A DNA stretch of 10,501 nucleotides from Thermoplasmata archaeon (lineage in GTDB: Archaea > Thermoplasmatota > Thermoplasmata > Thermoplasmatales > Thermoplasmataceae), in contig JAJZZW010000058.1 in NCBI GenBank assembly GCA_021797385.1, forward strand, positions 1 to 10,501, in the 5' to 3' direction. Below are positions 1 through 6,071 of this stretch, in pieces. Below the pieces are notes generated by a model. That model saw only the letters and a program-made list of their open reading frames with translations, did no database searches and was not told the DNA's origin. The translations under genes were made by a program, and so were the position numbers. Numbering within the stretch: position 1 is the stretch's first letter; each line of letters opens with the position of its first letter.

Positions 1-31
1 GTTATATCAATGTTTATTATTTAATTTTTAT

Positions 32-1483
32 CTAGTATTCCCTGTACTTTTCATCAAATATGCCCATCTCATGGCAAATTTTACTGTAATACCTTGCAGC
101 TTCGGTTGCTTCATACTCACCATTACTCCCTGCATAAAGTCCGAATTTATCTTTGTATCCCCTTGCCCATTCATAATTATCCATGAGAGACCAGTGGAAA
201 TACCCTCTTACCGGGACAAAATCTTCTTTTATTGCCCTGTGTAGCTCAATTAAATGTTTTTCTATGAATTCCTTTCTGATTTTTCCAGTTGCATCCGCTA
301 CCCCGTTTTCCAGTATTATAATAGGTTTCCTGTACCGGTTGAACAGTGATACGGTAACGGTCCTTATTCCCTCAGGAAATATATCCATGTAGTTATCGGA
401 GCAGGTCTTGCACGGGAGGAAGGCAAATCTATACCTGATATCCACATTATCATTGTCTACGTATCTTACAATGATTCTGCTGTAATAGTCTATTCCTATG
501 AAATCAGTGCCTGAGAATTCTTCTGGTCTAGATTCACTGTAAATACCAGAAAGAGATGAATCAAAATTTCCGTACAGCGCGGAATCTAGATAGAGCTTAT
601 AAAATACATAAGAAACATATTCATTGATGAATCTATTTTTCGGATTGTCAAGTTCAGGCTGAAAATACGGTACTGCAACATTTATGCCTACAGTGGTAGC
701 GGGATTTTCCCTTTTAATGATTTTATACGCAATATTATGTGCATATGCCAAATTTCTCAGCACTTCAACTGTTAATTTGAAGTCGGATATGCCCGGTGGA
801 AATCCTTCAAGATTCCCATAAAGATAACCATTTATTGCTATAATATTCGGTTCATTTATCGTATGCCAGATATCCACATACTCGTTGAATTTTTTATAAA
901 TGTAGTAAACATACTTGCCGAACTCCACCACCGTTTTCTTATCTGCCCATCCCTTTCTCATAGATTCCATAAAATTTTTATTGCATTGAACAGGATCATG
1001 AAGCCATAAAGGCAGCGGCCAGTGGTATGCTGTCAGTACAAGTTTTAACCCCTTGGATTTGATATAGGATAATATTTCCTTATAATGGTTAACTGAGGAT
1101 ACATCTGCTATATGATCCATTTGAACCATAAATTCTACGGGAAATTCCATTTCATAAACATCGCCATTTTCGTTAGTAACTGTTATAACCTTTATGTTTT
1201 CCGTACTCTGTTTAAATATTCGTGCCCAGTCAATGCCTATTCTTATTGCATTGTTCCCCATTGAAACTGCATAATCAACATATTTTTTATAATCATTCCA
1301 GAAATCTGGACCATTGTCAGGAAAATCACCGCTTACGTAAGTTTTCTTAATTATTGATTCTGAATGAACCCAACTATACCAGTCACTTTCTGATGAGATC
1401 GAATTCTTAGATTTACCCATTTCCACCTGGAACGGACTCGTAGCAGTTCCAAACATAAAATTATCAGGAAACTTTCTGATCAT
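32..1483 (-). CDS. Family 1 glycoside hydrolase (beta-glycosidase/beta-galactosidase, LacS-like)
   Basis: Retaining beta-glycosidase, probably cytoplasmic (no signal peptide), hydrolysing beta-galactosides, beta-glucosides or similar substrates. The 483 residues span a whole GH1 barrel and are close in length to Sulfolobus LacS. Visible landmarks are FPDNF and Q19-x-E-M-G at the N-terminus, H154-W in a YHWPLPLWLHDP block, the acid/base glutamate E211 in N210-E-P, the nucleophile E392 in LENG, and W431 with E438-W439 in the HWSLMDNYEW block that holds the sugar. All key catalytic and -1 subsite residues are present. The aglycone-side segment before FPEG (residues 358-369) is unusual, with C358-x-x-C361 and no tryptophan where LacS has one. 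It is the last gene of the operon, 17 bases after the ATPase stop, with a good Shine-Dalgarno GAGGTG 8 bases before ATG. The family is certain; exact substrate is not readable. Confidence 0.93.
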   Translation of the reverse strand: MIRKFPDNFMFGTATSPFQVEMGKSKNSISSESDWYSWVHSESIIKKTYVSGDFPDNGPDFWNDYKKYVDYAVSMGNNAIRIGIDWARIFKQSTENIKVITVTNENGDVYEMEFPVEFMVQMDHIADVSSVNHYKEILSYIKSKGLKLVLTAYHWPLPLWLHDPVQCNKNFMESMRKGWADKKTVVEFGKYVYYIYKKFNEYVDIWHTINEPNIIAINGYLYGNLEGFPPGISDFKLTVEVLRNLAYAHNIAYKIIKRENPATTVGINVAVPYFQPELDNPKNRFINEYVSYVFYKLYLDSALYGNFDSSLSGIYSESRPEEFSGTDFIGIDYYSRIIVRYVDNDNVDIRYRFAFLPCKTCSDNYMDIFPEGIRTVTVSLFNRYRKPIIILENGVADATGKIRKEFIEKHLIELHRAIKEDFVPVRGYFHWSLMDNYEWARGYKDKFGLYAGSNGEYEATEAARYYSKICHEMGIFDEKYREY

Positions 1484-1491
1484 TGCAACAA

Positions 1492-1501
1492 CACCTCTTC
1501 C
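1492..1501 (-). promoter_or_regulatory. Ribosome binding site of the GH1 gene
   Basis: On the minus strand GGAAGAGGTG lies 8 bases before the ATG at 1483 and overlaps the last base of the ATPase stop codon. It is a strong match to the archaeal anti-Shine-Dalgarno sequence. It supports this ATG as the start and translation from a polycistronic message rather than from a separate promoter. Confidence 0.75.
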
Positions 1502-2412
1502 TATTTTTCACCCAGTATGGAAATATATGCATATTCCAGATCGGAACCGTATGAAGTATATGAAATAACCGGAGCCAGTTTAATCACGTCCTGGAGTATT
1601 TCTGCTCTGTCAGATTCCTTTCCAGAAAATTTAATTACAGCTGTCCTCCCTTCAGTTTTAAGCACCCCTGAACCAATTGTATCCAGCTGTTTTACCATGG
1701 AATCGTCAACAGGTTTGAGGAACTCTACAGAGACGGCACTGGTGTTGAATTCCTGTGATATCTCCTCTATTTTTCCCTGCTTTAGTATTTTTCCATGATT
1801 TATAAATATAACATCATCGCATGTTTCTGAAACTTCTGAAAGGATATGGGATGAAAAGAAGACGAGTTTTGTTTTTTTAAGCTTAAGTATGAAATCCCTG
1901 AATATTTTCCTCTCGAATGGGTCCAGCCCACTGGTAGGCTCATCCAGTATAACAATGTCCGGGTCTGATATAAGTACTGATGCAAATACGGCACGCTGTC
2001 TCTGCCCCTTGGAAAGCTGCCCCATTCTTGATTTCAATGGAGGAAGTTTTAATGCATCGTAGAATTCGTCTATTCTTGATTCCATTGTTTTTTTATCAAT
2101 TCCCCGGAGTTCTGCAACAAATTGCAGTGATTCTTTCACGGTAAGAAATGGATATGGGGTAGGAGTCTCTATCATGGACCCAACATTTAACATGGCTCGC
2201 TTTGGGTGCTTATTTACATCTATGCCGTTCAATTCTGCGGTTCCAGAGGTCGGATGCAGCAGGTTTGTCATAACTTTCAGTGTCGTTGTCTTTCCCGCAC
2301 CATTGGGACCAAGATATCCTATGGCACCGTGACCATTGTAATGGAACGATACATCGTCAAGAGCTTTGAATTTACTGTAATTTTTTGATACATTATTGAA
2401 ACTTATTTCCAT
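1501..2412 (-). CDS. ABC transporter ATP-binding protein, BcrA-like (ABC-2 exporter type)
   Basis: Cytoplasmic nucleotide-binding subunit (303 residues) that should pair with the membrane protein encoded just upstream. Motifs in order: Walker A GPNGAGKT (35-42), a Q-loop region reading SMIETPTPYPFLT (79-91) with Glu at the usual Gln position as in bacitracin/lantibiotic-type exporters, signature LSKGQRQR (133-140), Walker B plus D-loop ILDEPTSGLDP (155-165) and H-loop H189. Residues from about 213 form the C-terminal domain common in this subfamily. An in-frame ATG at 2466 would add 18 residues and overlap the permease by 52 bases. I prefer the ATG at 2412: GAGGGA lies 5 bases before it, and it follows the permease stop by 2 bases, so the two are probably translationally coupled. 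Role as an ABC-2 ATPase is secure; the cargo is unknown. Confidence 0.93.
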   Translation of the reverse strand: MEISFNNVSKNYSKFKALDDVSFHYNGHGAIGYLGPNGAGKTTTLKVMTNLLHPTSGTAELNGIDVNKHPKRAMLNVGSMIETPTPYPFLTVKESLQFVAELRGIDKKTMESRIDEFYDALKLPPLKSRMGQLSKGQRQRAVFASVLISDPDIVILDEPTSGLDPFERKIFRDFILKLKKTKLVFFSSHILSEVSETCDDVIFINHGKILKQGKIEEISQEFNTSAVSVEFLKPVDDSMVKQLDTIGSGVLKTEGRTAVIKFSGKESDRAEILQDVIKLAPVISYTSYGSDLEYAYISILGEK

Positions 2413-2414
2413 AT

Positions 2415-3272
2415 TTATCCCTCTATCTGTCTCCTGGTATACAGCAGTATAGCAATTATTCCGCATATTGCCATATATGCAATCAGCACACCTATCCCTT
2501 GCATAACCGTGGGATTAAATGTATACCCAACAAATGAGGATACCCTTGCAGCAGCCGCTCCGGAACCTCCAAAACCAGCCGGACCCACAACCTTCGCCGC
2601 AGGATATGGCTTTTCAAATATTAGATACATAATGTGCCCGGCAAAGTCAAGTGAAAACAGAGGGTCTATACCTCCAATGGCCCCCACAAATTCATCTATT
2701 ATGGGAAAACCTATAAATAGAAGAAGTACCGAAACTATAATTCCACTGGACTGTCCCTTGAATATTCCGGAAAACAGTGAGGCAAATGATATTGCGGCTG
2801 CAAGGAACAGAACGACTATTCCTAAGCTTTCAAATATAACTGAGGTTACAGTGCCGTAAAGATAAAATGAGCTTATAATACCTATTAGAAAATATACAAA
2901 TACTATAACAAATGAGGATATCAAAGCAGCAGTGTATCTACCCAAAAACAGTACCGATCTTCTTACGGGCTGAACCAGTGTGTAATATGCTGCATTTGTA
3001 CCTGTATCCGTGGAAATTATATCCCCTCCGAAGAATGCACCTATGATTACAACCAGATCTGTGGCGAAGCCTTCAAGATAATTATAGAAATAAAATAATG
3101 GAGTCCCTGCCTTCAACATACTGTATTCATCGTGCAGTATTAATGCAGTTATACCCACTGAGATTATAAGAGTAAAAATGAATAATCCCAGGAACCTTTT
3201 TGTACGGAGGTATGATTTAAATTGATATTTAAATGATATCATGTACTGATTAAAGTCACTGTCATTTTCCAT
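2415..3272 (-). CDS. ABC-2 family transporter membrane subunit
   Basis: Integral membrane protein of 285 residues, the expected partner of the BcrA-like ATPase that begins 2 bases after its stop. About six membrane segments are visible: near residues 27-47, 69-88, 113-138, 144-168, 176-196 and 256-277. A basic, probably amphipathic N-terminal stretch (about 14-27, KYQFKSYLRTKRF) precedes the first, as is usual for ABC-2 permeases, where it contacts the ATPase. Segment 90-112, with TLVQPVRRSVLFLGRY, resembles the cytoplasmic loop after helix 2 in this family. The loop between helices 5 and 6 contains an odd glycine/alanine-rich stretch (about 230-242). It is the first gene of the operon, with a TATA-like box 20-27 bases before its ATG, so the transcript is probably leaderless or nearly so. 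Such permeases export antibiotics, lipids or polymers, or move copper or other cargo; nothing here identifies it. Confidence 0.88.
   Translation of the reverse strand: MENDSDFNQYMISFKYQFKSYLRTKRFLGLFIFTLIISVGITALILHDEYSMLKAGTPLFYFYNYLEGFATDLVVIIGAFFGGDIISTDTGTNAAYYTLVQPVRRSVLFLGRYTAALISSFVIVFVYFLIGIISSFYLYGTVTSVIFESLGIVVLFLAAAISFASLFSGIFKGQSSGIIVSVLLLFIGFPIIDEFVGAIGGIDPLFSLDFAGHIMYLIFEKPYPAAKVVGPAGFGGSGAAAARVSSFVGYTFNPTVMQGIGVLIAYMAICGIIAILLYTRRQIEG
2418..2423 (-). promoter_or_regulatory. Ribosome binding site deciding the ATPase start
   Basis: Minus-strand GAGGGA sits 5 bases before the ATG at 2412 and inside the last codons of the permease gene. It favours this ATG over the upstream in-frame ATG at 2466, giving a protein that begins MEISFNNVSKNY, the normal N-terminus of an ABC ATPase. 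Confidence 0.7.
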
Positions 3273-3291
3273 GCCGTATAATCATTAAGGC

Positions 3292-3299
3292 ATATTTAA
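3292..3299 (-). promoter_or_regulatory. TATA-like box of the ABC/GH1 operon
   Basis: TTAAATAT on the minus strand lies at -27 to -20 relative to the permease ATG (3272), the distance expected when transcription begins at or just before the start codon. The same spacing recurs before four to five other genes in the window. No Shine-Dalgarno is visible before this ATG. Confidence 0.6.
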
Positions 3300-3303
3300 C
3301 TAT

Positions 3304-3323
3304 TATCTAAAATTAAATAGATA
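3304..3323. repeat. Short inverted repeat upstream of the ABC/GH1 promoter
   Basis: TATCTA (3304-3309) and TAGATA (3318-3323) are perfect 6-base inverted arms around an 8-base A+T spacer. The element begins 5 bases upstream of the TATA-like box of the operon and ends 7 bases after the pirin stop codon. It could be a regulator site or a weak hairpin at the end of the pirin transcript; in DNA this A+T-rich it may also be chance. Confidence 0.35.
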
Positions 3324-3329
3324 CTGGTT

Positions 3330-4250
3330 TTATTCCATTACCGGATTCTTTTCCCTGACAAAGTTATCCCTATTCAGATCCTTGATTGCCTCCCGTATCT
3401 GCTCATCGGTGTTCATAACTATTGGCCCGTACCATTTTACAGGCTCATGGATCGGTTTTCCAGATAATAGTATGAATCTACATCCTGATCTACCAGTTCT
3501 AACATTAACGTAATCTCCGTCCATAGATAATATGGCCGCTGTATCAGGTTCAAGTTTCTGATCACCGTAAATTCCCTCTCCAGTCACTGAAAAAATAATA
3601 GATGTGTATCCGTTCTTAATGGGGTAACTGAACTCAGATTCTTCATCCATGGAAACGTCAAGGTAAAGCGGATCTATGCCATACTGTGATGTGTACATGC
3701 CTGAAGTTTTATTATATTCTCCAGCAATAATCTTGACCGTTGCACCATCAAGAGAGATTACCGGCACGTCGCTTCCCTTTATATTTCTGTATGTTGGAAC
3801 AGTCATTTTATATTTAGCGGGAACATTTAACCACAGCTGGAAACCGGAGACAAGGGTTGGCATTCCATTTGCCCTTAATAGCTCCTCTGGATTTTTCTCA
3901 TCCAGTGGCTTAGGCATCTCTTCATGGAATATGCCACTTCCTGCAGTCATCCACTGAAGTTCATCCGGGTATATTGTTCCACGGTGATCTGTACTATCAC
4001 GGTGCTCGACCTTACCTGACAGCAAATATGTTATGGTTTCTATTCCTCTATGTGGATGCCATGGGAATCCTGAGATGTAATCATTAATTTTATCGGACCC
4101 AAAGTGATCCAGTAGAAGAAATGGGTCTGTTATGTTAACTGTATTCGGACCGCCGAAAATTCTTTTCAGGCGCACTCCGGCCCCGTCCTTTGTTTCAACA
4201 CCCTTAATAAGATAATTTATCTTCTTTATTCTGCCATTTATTTTTTCCAT
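3330..4250 (-). CDS. Pirin family protein (bicupin)
   Basis: Cytoplasmic two-domain cupin of 306 residues, slightly longer than the roughly 290 of human pirin. The N-terminal cupin has the metal-binding pattern of the family: H65 and H67 in FPWHPHRGIET, then H109 and E111 in GSGIFHEEMP. The inter-domain segment SGFQLWLNVP (135-144) and the second cupin (about 165-275, with IFSVTGEGIYGD) are also typical. Pirins bind Fe(II); some bacterial members show quercetin 2,3-dioxygenase activity and others act by protein contact, so the physiological role is open. The gene has its own TATA-like box and is divergent from lipB. It ends 57 bases before the ABC operon start on the same strand; a separate promoter there argues against strict co-transcription. 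Family call is firm, function is not. Confidence 0.92.
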   Translation of the reverse strand: MEKINGRIKKINYLIKGVETKDGAGVRLKRIFGGPNTVNITDPFLLLDHFGSDKINDYISGFPWHPHRGIETITYLLSGKVEHRDSTDHRGTIYPDELQWMTAGSGIFHEEMPKPLDEKNPEELLRANGMPTLVSGFQLWLNVPAKYKMTVPTYRNIKGSDVPVISLDGATVKIIAGEYNKTSGMYTSQYGIDPLYLDVSMDEESEFSYPIKNGYTSIIFSVTGEGIYGDQKLEPDTAAILSMDGDYVNVRTGRSGCRFILLSGKPIHEPVKWYGPIVMNTDEQIREAIKDLNRDNFVREKNPVME

Positions 4251-4269
4251 GATTAACTAATGCCCTATA

Positions 4270-4277
4270 ATTTAAAT
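4270..4277 (-). promoter_or_regulatory. TATA-like box of the pirin gene
   Basis: ATTTAAAT lies at -27 to -20 from the pirin ATG at 4250, again the leaderless spacing. The box is itself palindromic, but its position relative to the pirin start is what supports the call. Confidence 0.6.
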
Positions 4278-4285
4278 GTTTTTGC

Positions 4286-4299
4286 TATATAATTATATA
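4286..4299. repeat. 14-base perfect palindrome between divergent pirin and lipB
   Basis: TATATAATTATATA reads identically on both strands. It lies between the pirin TATA-like box (4270-4277) and the lipB TATA-like box (4326-4334), so a protein bound here could affect both genes. It is built only from A and T, so chance is a serious alternative. Confidence 0.35.
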
Positions 4300-4325
4300 C
4301 CACTTAAAATCCTATTCATAGCGAA

Positions 4326-4334
4326 TTTTATATA
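4326..4334 (+). promoter_or_regulatory. TATA-like box of lipB
   Basis: The box (TTTTATATA, 4326-4334) should place the transcription start near 4355-4358. That leaves about 17-20 untranslated bases before the ATG at 4375, unlike the leaderless neighbours. The sequence GGGATG within this short leader (4362-4367) is only a weak Shine-Dalgarno match. Confidence 0.5.
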
Positions 4335-4374
4335 CAAAATAAAAATGTAAAGCTCTATATTGGGATGTAATATA

Positions 4375-5022
4375 ATGAAAACTAATTTTCAGAACTGTGG
4401 CATAGTATACGACCTTGAAACTGTTGAATATTTAAAGGCACTTGATTTCCAGAAAAAAATTCATGATAAAGTCAATAAAGAGGAATCATGCGATACATTC
4501 ATATTTCTCCAGCACCCCGATATTTATACTGCAGGTTCACATTTCAGTGGAAGCCTTGAAGGTGCAATAAAAATAAACCGCGGAGGGTATTTAACATATC
4601 ACGGTCCCGGCCAGCTTGTTGCATATTATATTATAAATCTGAAAAGATCAAAACTTGATGCGTTGAAGCTAATAAAATTAATTCAGGAATCTGTAATTGA
4701 ACTGCTGGATTATTATGAAATTAAAGGAACGCCAATGCTGAACGAAAAAACTGGTGTATGGGTTGGAAATAAAAAGATATGTTCCATAGGACTCGGAATT
4801 GATAAATTTACAACAATGCACGGGATGGGACTCAATGTATGCACAGATTTAAAAAAATTTAATGTAATAAATCCATGTAACTTTTCACCAGAAATAATGA
4901 CATCCATGGATTCAATTCAGGGAAAACAGCATAGTTTTAATGATGTAAAGGAAAAATTTATTGATATCACCTTAAAAAAATTTGGAATCATAGATTATGA
5001 AACATACATGGAAATTTTATAA
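4375..5022 (+). CDS. lipB: Octanoyltransferase (lipoyl/octanoyl-ACP:protein transferase) LipB
   Basis: Transfers octanoyl groups to the lipoyl-domain lysine of 2-oxoacid dehydrogenase E2 subunits or glycine cleavage H protein; lipoyl synthase then adds the sulfurs. The 215-residue protein is the usual LipB length. Motifs: RGGYLTYHGPGQLVAYYI (69-86), GVWVGNKKICSIGLGI (127-142) with the expected catalytic lysine K134, MHGMGLNV (148-155), and INPC with the acyl-thioester cysteine C168. Both residues of the Cys/Lys dyad are therefore present, which separates it from LplA-type ligases. An in-frame TTG at 4360 would add five residues; I chose the ATG at 4375 because it is a normal start codon and leaves a short leader after the TATA-like box. 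It is divergent from pirin; no lipA or acyl carrier protein gene lies in the window, so the acyl donor is not evident. Confidence 0.93.
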   Translation: MKTNFQNCGIVYDLETVEYLKALDFQKKIHDKVNKEESCDTFIFLQHPDIYTAGSHFSGSLEGAIKINRGGYLTYHGPGQLVAYYIINLKRSKLDALKLIKLIQESVIELLDYYEIKGTPMLNEKTGVWVGNKKICSIGLGIDKFTTMHGMGLNVCTDLKKFNVINPCNFSPEIMTSMDSIQGKQHSFNDVKEKFIDITLKKFGIIDYETYMEIL

Positions 5023-5046
5023 GTAATTTAGCATGATACAGAAGGT

Positions 5047-5054
5047 ATATATTT
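5047..5054 (+). promoter_or_regulatory. TATA-like box of the small unknown gene
   Basis: ATATATTT occupies -27 to -20 relative to the ATG at 5074, exactly the spacing seen at the permease, pirin, membrane-protein and phosphodiesterase genes. This favours 5074 over the in-frame ATG at 5056, which lies only 2 bases after the box. Confidence 0.5.
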
Positions 5055-5073
5055 TATGATATACTTGTTAATT

Positions 5074-5538
5074 ATGACAGAATTTCCAAAATTTCACTGC
5101 TGTGTAAATCAGAAAGAAGAGGATTATGATTCAGGGATACAGCTCTATTTTATGAAAGAATATGAACTTGCAGAGTTGATTGGAAGACTAATAAAGATGG
5201 ACGAAAACCATGCAGATGAATACAAAAATATGTTTGAATTTATCAGATCCCTAGAGAACTATATAATTACCGGAGAAAATCCAAGAGATTTCAGTTTTCT
5301 TGAAAAAATAGAGGGAGAAAAGGGCTGGGCCATGGATTATTCCATACTATTGAATGAAAGCAGATCGGCCAGAGTTGCTTTCAGGGCATGTAGAAAAACA
5401 GTAGAAGTGATGTACTATTACAGAGTTCTATCAAGAAAAGAGGGATTTACAGAACGCTTCAACCCGGAAAACTTCAGGGCTTTCCTTCTTTTAAGAGATA
5501 TACTTTATAAAAGGTCATGCGAATTAATGGAAAAATAA
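5074..5538 (+). CDS. Hypothetical protein, small, mostly helical, soluble
   Basis: I do not recognise this 154-residue protein. It has no signal peptide or membrane segment, is rich in charged residues and looks largely alpha-helical (for example residues 28-66, 99-121 and 131-153). Notable points are an adjacent cysteine pair C9-C10, further cysteines C106 and C149, and an aromatic run YYYR at 114-117. Two starts compete: ATG 5056, preceded by GAAGGT 9 bases upstream, would add MIYLLI; ATG 5074 fits the leaderless TATA spacing found elsewhere in the window and is preferred, moderately. The gene follows lipB by about 50 bases on the same strand and could be partly read through from it, but a functional tie to lipoylation is not shown. 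It converges on the membrane-protein gene across 17 bases that contain a T-tract. Confidence 0.75.
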   Translation: MTEFPKFHCCVNQKEEDYDSGIQLYFMKEYELAELIGRLIKMDENHADEYKNMFEFIRSLENYIITGENPRDFSFLEKIEGEKGWAMDYSILLNESRSARVAFRACRKTVEVMYYYRVLSRKEGFTERFNPENFRAFLLLRDILYKRSCELMEK

Positions 5539-5540
5539 TA

Positions 5541-5547
5541 TTTTTTT
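5541..5547 (+). terminator. T-tract terminator after the small unknown gene
   Basis: Seven consecutive T residues begin 3 bases after the TAA stop at 5538. Archaeal RNA polymerase terminates on such U-runs without a hairpin. It sits in the 17-base space between two convergent genes. Confidence 0.5.
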
Positions 5548-5555
5548 ATAATGTA

Positions 5556-5996
5556 TTAATATTTTGAAGATGTACCACTTATAAGTTTCAGGGTATAGAG
5601 ATAATAAAATTCAGACATTACAATTATTATGAATGATGTTGCCATAATGAATGAATATCTATTGTATTCATTGAACAGAAACAGGAATCCTGAAACTCCT
5701 GCTATTATGACAAAAATAAAAGATAAAACAGATGATACAATGAGCTTTGTGTTTTGAATTTTTATACTTAGCAAGAGCATTATGAATGAAACTATGAGAA
5801 TAAGGAATCCCAACATCATGTGAAACATTACGGTGAGGTAATTAGAAGGAAAAGCCCCGGGCCCAATATGTGATATGCTGTTTAATGGTGGGAATGGCAC
5901 ATAGAGATTTATGAATATGCCCATTATGAACTGTATGAAGAGAAGAACCATCATAACAGCAAGACCTAGATAGGCGAAGCTATATTTATTATCCAT
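5556..5996 (-). CDS. Hypothetical four-helix membrane protein
   Basis: Unrecognised integral membrane protein of 146 residues. Four strongly hydrophobic segments lie near residues 6-32, 54-78, 84-108 and 113-136, with short polar links. The first external or internal loop (33-53) is proline/glycine-rich (VPFPP, HIGPGAFPSN), and two histidines, H43 in that loop and H59 early in helix 2, are the only obvious candidate ligands. The open frame extends upstream to a TTG at 6032, but I place the start at ATG 5996, because a TATA-like box lies exactly -27 to -20 from it and the TTG version would put that box inside the coding region. It is divergent from the F2/F3 aminopeptidase, 75 bases apart, and convergent with the small unknown gene. 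Heme binding or a transport role would be guesswork. Confidence 0.75.
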   Translation of the reverse strand: MDNKYSFAYLGLAVMMVLLFIQFIMGIFINLYVPFPPLNSISHIGPGAFPSNYLTVMFHMMLGFLILIVSFIMLLLSIKIQNTKLIVSSVLSFIFVIIAGVSGFLFLFNEYNRYSFIMATSFIIIVMSEFYYLYTLKLISGTSSKY

Positions 5997-5998
5997 AA

Positions 5999-6014
5999 AA
6001 CAGTATATCCTGTT
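5999..6014. repeat. Short inverted repeat at the presumed start of the membrane-protein transcript
   Basis: AACAG (5999-6003) and CTGTT (6010-6014) form 5-base inverted arms with a 6-base spacer. The element lies between the TATA-like box (6016-6023) and the ATG (5996), where a repressor would block initiation. It is short, so this is only a candidate operator. Confidence 0.3.
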
Positions 6015-6015
6015 A

Positions 6016-6023
6016 TTATTTAA
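6016..6023 (-). promoter_or_regulatory. TATA-like box of the four-helix membrane protein gene
   Basis: TTAAATAA on the minus strand is at -27 to -20 from the ATG at 5996, consistent with a leaderless transcript, and argues against the upstream TTG start at 6032. Confidence 0.55.
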
Positions 6024-6043
6024 ATTATTCAACTTCGCAAAAA

Positions 6044-6052
6044 TTTATTAAA
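6044..6052 (+). promoter_or_regulatory. TATA-like box of the F2/F3 aminopeptidase gene
   Basis: TTTATTAAA lies at -28 to -20 from the ATG at 6072. With the minus-strand box at 6016-6023 it makes the 75-base gap a compact bidirectional promoter region. No Shine-Dalgarno is visible before the ATG. Confidence 0.55.
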
Positions 6053-6071
6053 TGCATACATATAAACTGAT

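Noticed and set aside
1..31. Possible terminator after the GH1 gene
   Set aside because: The strand being transcribed is A-rich rather than T-rich here and no hairpin is visible, so no terminator can be supported within the window.
2413..2466. Upstream ATG extending the ABC ATPase by 18 residues
   Set aside because: It would overlap the permease by 52 bases and add residues not typical of ABC ATPases; the ATG at 2412 has a good Shine-Dalgarno and a normal N-terminus.
2509..2859. Plus-strand open frame of 116 codons opposite the permease gene
   Set aside because: It is antisense to a well-supported membrane protein, has a low-complexity proline/alanine translation and no family resemblance.
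4360..4374. TTG start for lipB adding MGCNI
   Set aside because: The ATG five codons later is a better start codon and LipB homologues do not need the extension; the TTG would sit almost at the transcription start.
5997..6032. TTG start for the four-helix membrane protein
   Set aside because: The added residues are Asn-rich and polar, and the extension would swallow a TATA-like box that fits the ATG at 5996.
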